From assembly GCA_963652075.1 (NCBI GenBank), contig CAVJRQ010000100.1:1-9915 (forward strand): 9,915 nt of DNA, given 5' to 3'. Positions 6,148 to 9,915 of this stretch are shown in pieces. The position numbers and the translations under genes are program-made. Numbering within the stretch: the stretch's first letter is position 1; every line of letters starts with the position of its first letter. Source of the DNA: Phocaeicola_A sp963652075. GTDB taxonomy: Bacteria; Bacteroidota; Bacteroidia; Bacteroidales; Bacteroidaceae. Below the pieces are notes generated by a model, which made no database searches, was not told where the DNA came from, and worked only from the letters and a program-made list of their open reading frames with translations.

Positions 6148-6265
6148 AGTTGATATTTTAAGGTTTTCAATAAACAAATTAGATAACTGCTCTCGTCGTA
6201 AACCCACTGCGAAGCCGGTCCGCCCGCGGCCTGTTACGGTCCCCGTGCGCACGGCTCTCGTGTTT
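6148..6265 (-). promoter_or_regulatory. leader of the glycogen operon, about 120 nt
   Basis: This is the stretch between the predicted transcription start near 6266 and the ATG at 6147. It contains the 12-bp perfect palindrome CCGTGCGCACGG at 6243-6254 and a G+C-rich block at 6217-6260, then turns A+T-rich toward the start. There is no Shine-Dalgarno before the ATG; AAAATATCAACT precedes it. The palindrome could be an operator or an RNA hairpin. No known riboswitch was recognised. Confidence 0.4.
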
Positions 6266-6273
6266 TACAGTTC

Positions 6274-6302
6274 CAAATATACAAATTTTAGTAAAGCGAC
6301 AA
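6274..6302 (-). promoter_or_regulatory. Bacteroides-type promoter of the glycogen operon
   Basis: On the minus strand TATATTTG (6274-6281) matches TAnnTTTG exactly. GTTG (its TTG at 6300-6302) lies 18 nt upstream and can act as the -33 element. The surroundings are A+T-rich, unlike the flanking sequence. No other promoter is seen inside the operon, so all three genes are probably transcribed from here. Confidence 0.65.
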
Positions 6303-6464
6303 CCGAAAGTAGAAAAATATTTTCATTTTACGGGCTTTTTTGAGCGTCCGGAAGCCTGAATATGAACAAAAAGCGACAAAACGTGTTGTAGAGCAGAAAA
6401 CGGGGAAGGGCGTTTTTCCCGGGTGTGATGACGGAGGATGAACTGTAAGCACTCGGCATTGGAC
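6303..6464. other. intergenic stretch without a recognised gene
   Basis: This is the part of the 522-bp gap between the debranching enzyme and DUF5686 genes that lies outside the promoter and the repeat mosaic. It is A+T-rich near 6303-6340 and mixed after that. AAAACG/CGTTTT (6397-6402, 6411-6416) can pair around GGGAAGGG, a weak hairpin. Short frames through it are built partly from the adjoining repeats and resemble no protein. Confidence 0.5.
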
Positions 6465-6673
6465 GAGGGAGAACCGTCAGCCTCCGCCATGGACAAGGGA
6501 GACCAATGACGGAGGGAGGTCGTTGGTGTCCGGATTGGAGGAGGGAGACCAATGGCGAGGGCGAGCCGTCAGCGGCTGGCTCGGACGATGGAGACGAGGG
6601 AGACCAATGACGGAGGGAGGTCGTTGGTGTCCGGATTGGAGGAGAACGGACGGAACGGAGGGAGAACCGTCAG
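6465..6673. repeat. mosaic repeat array incl. a perfect 48-bp pair
   Basis: A perfect 48-bp repeat occurs at 6496-6543 and 6597-6644 (offset 101). Each copy contains ACCAATGAC and GTCGTTGGT, which pair (one G-T) around GGAGGGAG. AGGGAGACCAAT occurs a third time at 6542-6553. A 16-bp unit, GAGGGAGAACCGTCAG, occurs at 6465-6480 and again at 6658-6673, with a two-base variant at 6557-6572. The last copy includes the DUF5686 stop codon. GAGCC/GGCTC (6563-6567, 6578-6582) is a further inverted repeat. The block looks assembled by successive local duplications at the 3' end of the DUF5686 gene. No U-tract follows, so it is not an ordinary terminator. Confidence 0.85.
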
Positions 6674-9018
6674 TCGTTGAAGAGTTCGAAGGCGAACTTG
6701 CAGCCCACGGACTGGAACTCGCCCTTGACGGAGCTGACGAAGAACCCCACGTCGAAGATGTGCGTGCCGAGGCCGTAGCCCAGCTCAAGGTAAGGCAGCA
6801 GGTGGGGCACGTAGAGTGCGCTCCCGTAGAGCCGCTCATAGCGTATGACGCTGGTGAACTTCACCAGGTGGCGCAGGACGAGGAAGGGCGACTCGTAGGT
6901 CACGTGCCCGCGCACGTATTTGTTGGAGGAGTTGTACCACCGCCTGTCCAGCAGATGGAACGCCCCTCCTATCTCGTCGTTCCAGCCCACGGGCAGGTTG
7001 TTGCGCGAGAAGTTGGCGAAGTCCACGAAGTACATCTCCTTCTGGTCGGTGAAGGCTCCGCAGCCCAGGCGGTAGAAGAGGTTGTAGGCTCCGCCGGACT
7101 TGGAGACCTGCTGCATGTCGAACTCGAGGCGTTCGTACCGTCCCTTGCTGCCGAAGATGCCGCGCACGCCTCGCTCCCAGTCGAGCGAGAAGGTGGGATA
7201 GCGCGAGCGCAGGTTCATCTTGCGCCGGCCGTTCATGTAGTAGTAGAGGTGGGGAGTCCACTCTATCCTGATGCGCGGGGCGAAACTGATGTAGAGGTTG
7301 CGCAGGCGGCCGGAGAGCTGTTCCTGCAGGGCAGGATTGTAGGGAATCCGGTCGTTGACCAGCGTACGGCGGTGGTAGGCCGCACCCACTTCCACGGAGA
7401 GGCCGTTGGCCACTTCCACCTTGTGGCTCAGCGTCAGGTAGTCGTCCTTGAAGTAGTCCAGCTCCATGCGGTCGAAGTGGATGGCCGTGTCCGGCAGGTT
7501 CTTCAGGTCGTCGAGCACGTCGCTGCTGTAGATGCGGTTACCGTTGCCCATGCGCACGAGCAGCTGTCCCATCCGTTCGGGCCAATAGACGAAGTCGGCG
7601 TCCAGCCGCCAATGGAACTCCTTGTCGGTGAAGTTGTAGCCTACGCGGGGCGTGATGCGCAGCAGCTTCTGGTCGGGGAAGAGGTAGGAATACTTGAACT
7701 TCTGCGCGTAGGAGTATCCGTTGCTGTGGCTGTAGCCGAACAGCAGGGGGTTGATGAGCGGCGAGCACTTCACGCTTCCGTAGTCGGCCATGTTGACGGT
7801 GTAGTTGCTGATGAGCGCGTCGCCAAGCGAACCGAAGAAGACGGCTCCCCGGGACTTCTTGCGTCTTGAGCGGAGCGTCGTGTCCGCCCGCAGCCTGTAG
7901 TCGGCGTAGATCCGTTTCTCCAGGGCGGTCAACGGCAACGCCCGGTGGGTGTTCATGTAGAGGGTGTCGGAGAGGGCCGCGGTGGAGTCCGTCCGCAGGT
8001 TGAAGGCGTCGGAGAGGTTGTACTTGTCGCGTTCCGGGACGGTGCGGCGCGCCGCGTCCGCCAGGTAGATGTTTTCATAGTTGAACACGGCCCGGTAGTC
8101 GGCCTCCACCTTGTTGCCGACAAAGCTGAAAAGCATGTTCGCCTCGAACCGCCGTGGCAGGTAGAGGGCGTTGCCCTCCTTGCCCATCAGCACCTTGGCG
8201 GAGAAGCGCACGTGCTCCACCTTGCCCGTGACGTAGAGTTCGTCAATGGTCCACGACCCGTGGTTCACCACCATGTAGCCGGAAACGAGCTGCTCGCTCT
8301 TGTTGCGGGGGAGAATGAGTATCTTGTAGCGCAGGGAGTCGCCAGCTCCGGTGACGGACTCGCAGAGGTAGCGGTACCACTTCATGCCCGTGCGCGAGAG
8401 GGGGGACAGCAACTGTTCGGGCAGCAGGTAGGGCGAGTAGATGTTCATCCGCAGGAACTCCATGATGCCGCCCACCGACCCCTTGTTGCTGCGCAGGGTT
8501 CCCGTCAGTGCCTTCACCTTCAGGTCGTAGATGTCCGGCGCGGTGTAGTGTATCTCGTTGTCGGACTCCACCAGGTAGTCCTTCACGCCCTTTTCCAGGC
8601 GGAACATGGTCGGCACCACCTTGATGAGGTGGTTCTTGCGGTGTACCTTGAAGCGTCCCTTCAGGTACATGTTGCCGAAGTATTCGTCCACGATGCGGGC
8701 GTACTTGCCGGAGGACTCTATCACGCGGTGAACGATGCTGTCCGCCTCCTCCGCGCCGTAAGACTCCTCTATGTCGTTGGGGTTCTCCGCAACGCAGGAT
8801 TCCTCCACTTCGTAGTGTCCCTCCACGCCGTAGGGCTTCTCCACACCGTAAGGCTCCGGCGCAGACCCTTCCGCCGAGGCCACTGCCGCCCCCGCGAAGA
8901 ACAACCCTAACAGACAGATGACAAATCTTCTCACTCCGCTCAATCCATGTTTACCGTGGACAAATGTAGGCAAATAGAGCGCATTCGTTTCCATTCTCGC
9001 CGCAATATTAACGTTCAT
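6670..9018 (-). CDS. DUF5686-family outer-membrane protein
   Basis: The frame codes for up to 782 residues. Residues about 30-49 (RRFVICLLGLFFAGAAVASA) are a signal peptide. Residues 56-91 are six degenerate hexapeptides (PYGVEK, PYGVEG, HYEVEE and so on). From about 94 on it resembles Bacteroidetes DUF5686 proteins: VIESSGKYARIVDEYFGNMYLKG near the start, SGYMVVNHGSWTIDELYVTG in the middle, then aromatic, alternating strands to the C-terminus that suggest a membrane beta-barrel. The CarboxypepD_reg-like domain often present before DUF5686 is missing. The start is uncertain. ATG 9018 leaves 29 residues before the signal peptide, whereas GTG 8934 or TTG 8943 would begin right at it, and a -7-like box lies between. 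Its function is unknown; a role in envelope transport or assembly is only a guess. Confidence 0.75.
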   Translation of the reverse strand: MNVNIAARMETNALYLPTFVHGKHGLSGVRRFVICLLGLFFAGAAVASAEGSAPEPYGVEKPYGVEGHYEVEESCVAENPNDIEESYGAEEADSIVHRVIESSGKYARIVDEYFGNMYLKGRFKVHRKNHLIKVVPTMFRLEKGVKDYLVESDNEIHYTAPDIYDLKVKALTGTLRSNKGSVGGIMEFLRMNIYSPYLLPEQLLSPLSRTGMKWYRYLCESVTGAGDSLRYKILILPRNKSEQLVSGYMVVNHGSWTIDELYVTGKVEHVRFSAKVLMGKEGNALYLPRRFEANMLFSFVGNKVEADYRAVFNYENIYLADAARRTVPERDKYNLSDAFNLRTDSTAALSDTLYMNTHRALPLTALEKRIYADYRLRADTTLRSRRKKSRGAVFFGSLGDALISNYTVNMADYGSVKCSPLINPLLFGYSHSNGYSYAQKFKYSYLFPDQKLLRITPRVGYNFTDKEFHWRLDADFVYWPERMGQLLVRMGNGNRIYSSDVLDDLKNLPDTAIHFDRMELDYFKDDYLTLSHKVEVANGLSVEVGAAYHRRTLVNDRIPYNPALQEQLSGRLRNLYISFAPRIRIEWTPHLYYYMNGRRKMNLRSRYPTFSLDWERGVRGIFGSKGRYERLEFDMQQVSKSGGAYNLFYRLGCGAFTDQKEMYFVDFANFSRNNLPVGWNDEIGGAFHLLDRRWYNSSNKYVRGHVTYESPFLVLRHLVKFTSVIRYERLYGSALYVPHLLPYLELGYGLGTHIFDVGFFVSSVKGEFQSVGCKFAFELFND
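8746..8853 (-). repeat. six 18-bp coding repeats (hexapeptides)
   Basis: These bases code for residues 56-91 of the DUF5686 protein as PYGVEK, PYGVEG, HYEVEE, SCVAEN, PNDIEE and SYGAEE. The first units are close at the DNA level as well. The repeat is acidic and tyrosine-containing and follows directly after the signal peptide, so it would form an exposed, probably unfolded N-terminal segment. In-frame 18-bp units can vary in number between strains by slippage. Confidence 0.7.
8961..8968 (-). promoter_or_regulatory. candidate -7 box TACATTTG inside the annotated DUF5686 5' end
   Basis: On the minus strand TACATTTG fits TAnnTTTG exactly. It lies between ATG 9018 and the signal-peptide codons at 8934. 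If active, the transcript would begin near 8953 and translation would have to use GTG 8934 or TTG 8943. No clear TTTG lies at the right distance upstream, so the match may be chance. Confidence 0.3.
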
Positions 9019-9074
9019 TTGAATAAATGAGAGGAATATTTCGGCAAAAAGCGCTTGCGTATGCTATTTATTTG

Positions 9075-9082
9075 TATTTTTG
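9075..9082 (+). promoter_or_regulatory. Bacteroides-type -7 box TATTTTTG for the Crp/Fnr gene
   Basis: TATTTTTG matches TAnnTTTG. A TTG at 9055-9057 lies 17 nt upstream, a little close for a -33 element. Transcription would start near 9089, giving a leader of about 25 nt to ATG 9115. This argues against the in-frame TTG 9055 and ATG 9061 as starts. Confidence 0.55.
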
Positions 9083-9114
9083 TGCTGTATAACACAGTTC
9101 TTGAACACCGGTCT

Positions 9115-9816
9115 ATGGTAAAGAAAGAGATTACAGAAGCGGAAATCATTGAAAGCCTTGCCGAAATGTGGCAATGGCTGAAGGAAGAGCAGCGCGCGTT
9201 CCTGGTGAAGCAGTTCACGATACAGCATTACAAGAAGAACGAGACCATCTATTGTGAAGGGGAAAAGCCGACCCACCTGCTCTGCCTGATTAGCGGAAAG
9301 GTGAAGATTTACAAAGACGGCGTGGGTGGCCGCAGCCAGATTGTGCGCGTCATCAAGCCCGTGGAATATTTCGGCTACCGCGCCTACTTTGCCGGAGGCA
9401 ACTACGTGACGGCGGCGGCGGCTTTCGAGCCTTCCACCATCTGCATGATTCCCATGAAATCCATTGAGGAGCTGGCGGAGCAGAACAACCAGCTCGCCAT
9501 GTTCTTCATCAAGCATCTCTCCATAGACCTGGGCATCTCGGACGAGCGGACGGTCAACCTGACGCAGAAGCATATACGCGGCCGCTTGGCGGAGTCGCTC
9601 CTTTTCCTGAAAGACAGCTACGGCATGGAGGAGGACGGGTTCACGCTGAGCATCTACCTCTCAAGGGAGGACTTGGCGAGCCTGTCGAACATGACCACGT
9701 CCAACGCCATCCGCACCCTGTCCAACTTCGCCTCGGAGAAGATTATCGCCATTGACGGCAGAAAGATAAAGCTCATTGACGAGGAGAAGCTAAGGAAAAT
9801 CAGCAAGATAGGCTAA
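9115..9816 (+). CDS. Crp/Fnr-family transcriptional regulator
   Basis: This 233-residue cytoplasmic DNA-binding regulator has the usual Crp/Fnr length and two-domain plan. Residues about 34-120 are the cyclic-nucleotide-binding-type beta-roll (YKKNETIYCEGEKPTHLLCL, LISGKVKIYKDG, EYFGYRAYFAGG). A long dimer helix follows (about 122-160). Residues about 160-225 are the winged helix-turn-helix (LSREDLASLSNMTTSNAIRT at 182-201 holds the recognition helix). The Arg-Ser pair that binds the cAMP phosphate in E. coli CRP is not seen after GYRAYFAGG, and there is no Fnr-type cysteine cluster, so the effector is unknown. ATG 9115 is chosen because of the promoter at 9075. It is divergent from the DUF5686 gene, which it might regulate. 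Confidence 0.88.
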   Translation: MVKKEITEAEIIESLAEMWQWLKEEQRAFLVKQFTIQHYKKNETIYCEGEKPTHLLCLISGKVKIYKDGVGGRSQIVRVIKPVEYFGYRAYFAGGNYVTAAAAFEPSTICMIPMKSIEELAEQNNQLAMFFIKHLSIDLGISDERTVNLTQKHIRGRLAESLLFLKDSYGMEEDGFTLSIYLSREDLASLSNMTTSNAIRTLSNFASEKIIAIDGRKIKLIDEEKLRKISKIG

Positions 9817-9830
9817 TATAAAGCAAAATC

Positions 9831-9915
9831 GACGGTCATAGTCATCAAGACCCGTCCGGGGATACACCTTACGTGTGTCCACGCAAGTACTTACGTTGCC
9901 CGATGAAAGTACTTA
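9831..9915. repeat. hairpins and AAGTACTTA repeats after the Crp/Fnr gene
   Basis: GACGG (9831-9835) can pair with CCGTC (9852-9856). GGATACAC (9860-9867) pairs with GTGTGTCC (9873-9880) with one wobble around CTTAC. AAGTACTTA occurs at 9885-9893 and 9907-9915, and the first copy lies inside the near-palindrome ACGCAAGTACTTACGT (9882-9897). CTTACGT appears twice. No U-tract follows the hairpins. The pattern resembles the start of an intergenic repeat array cut off by the window edge. Confidence 0.55.

Noticed and set aside
4204..6153. 649-codon open frame on the plus strand, antisense to the debranching enzyme
   Set aside because: The same shadow effect applies. The composition is not protein-like and the minus-strand frame is a clear family member.
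6148..6252. 35-residue N-terminal extension of the debranching enzyme
   Set aside because: It falls in the leader with the palindrome. Residues from 6147 on already give a normal-length protein with the expected beginning.
6328..6552. 74-codon minus-strand frame between DUF5686 and the debranching enzyme
   Set aside because: It begins inside one 48-bp repeat copy, has no family resemblance, and runs toward the promoter region. It is probably chance.
6496..6644. CRISPR array made of 48-bp repeats
   Set aside because: There are only two full copies, the sequence between them contains partial copies of the same modules rather than a unique spacer, and no cas genes are present.
6523..8910. Long plus-strand frames (6523-7869 and 7945-8910) opposite the DUF5686 gene
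   Set aside because: Both are antisense shadows of a confidently coding minus-strand gene. The first also begins in the repeat mosaic.
9860..9880. Rho-independent terminator of the Crp/Fnr gene
   Set aside because: The stem is fair but no U-tract follows in either direction, so it is listed only as part of the repeat and hairpin cluster.

Overview
The window looks like chromosomal DNA of a Bacteroidales bacterium (Bacteroides or a close relative). Three lines of evidence support this. Promoter-like sites match the Bacteroides -7 consensus TAnnTTTG (399-406, 6274-6281, 9075-9082). Most starts lack a strong Shine-Dalgarno. A DUF5686 outer-membrane-type protein and a GDE-GT-GH57 glycogen cluster are both typical of this order. 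Coding DNA is G+C-rich for the group, especially at third positions, while the gaps hold A+T-rich promoter patches. No species is claimed.

Left end (1-436): no ordinary gene, but a dense set of small structures. There are three 23-bp tandem units, four 11-bp tandem units built on GGTTAACGG, and a 48-bp perfect direct repeat. The first copy of that repeat opens a 19-codon ORF that is a complete lipoprotein signal ending Cys-Met-stop. The second copy opens the real downstream gene with a non-lipoprotein signal. Between them lie a nested hairpin, a strong rho-independent terminator (324-363) and a promoter (399-406). An exported alpha/beta hydrolase (437-1321, +) follows. It ends at a bidirectional terminator shared with the convergent operon on the other strand.

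Centre (1516-6147, minus strand): a three-gene operon read right to left, with gaps of about 15-20 bp. It encodes an archaeal-type glycogen debranching enzyme (GH133-like), a retaining GT-B glycosyltransferase (glycogen-synthase-like) and a GH57 alpha-amylase-like protein. It appears to start from a promoter at 6274-6281 with a leader of about 120 nt. The set points to synthesis and trimming of intracellular alpha-glucan. The GH57 protein lacks both expected catalytic residues at the aligned positions (Ser146, Glu242), so it may be a binding or scaffold protein rather than a hydrolase.

Right part: a mosaic of short repeats, including a second and unrelated perfect 48-bp pair with hairpins, fills 6465-6673. 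It runs into the stop codon of a DUF5686-family outer-membrane protein (6670-9018, -). That gene is divergent from a Crp/Fnr-type regulator (9115-9816, +). The window ends in another small repeat and hairpin cluster.

The observations most worth a second look are the duplicated signal-peptide start with its own terminated mini-ORF, the apparent GH57 pseudoenzyme with a lysine/alanine-rich tail, and the repeat mosaic downstream of the DUF5686 gene.
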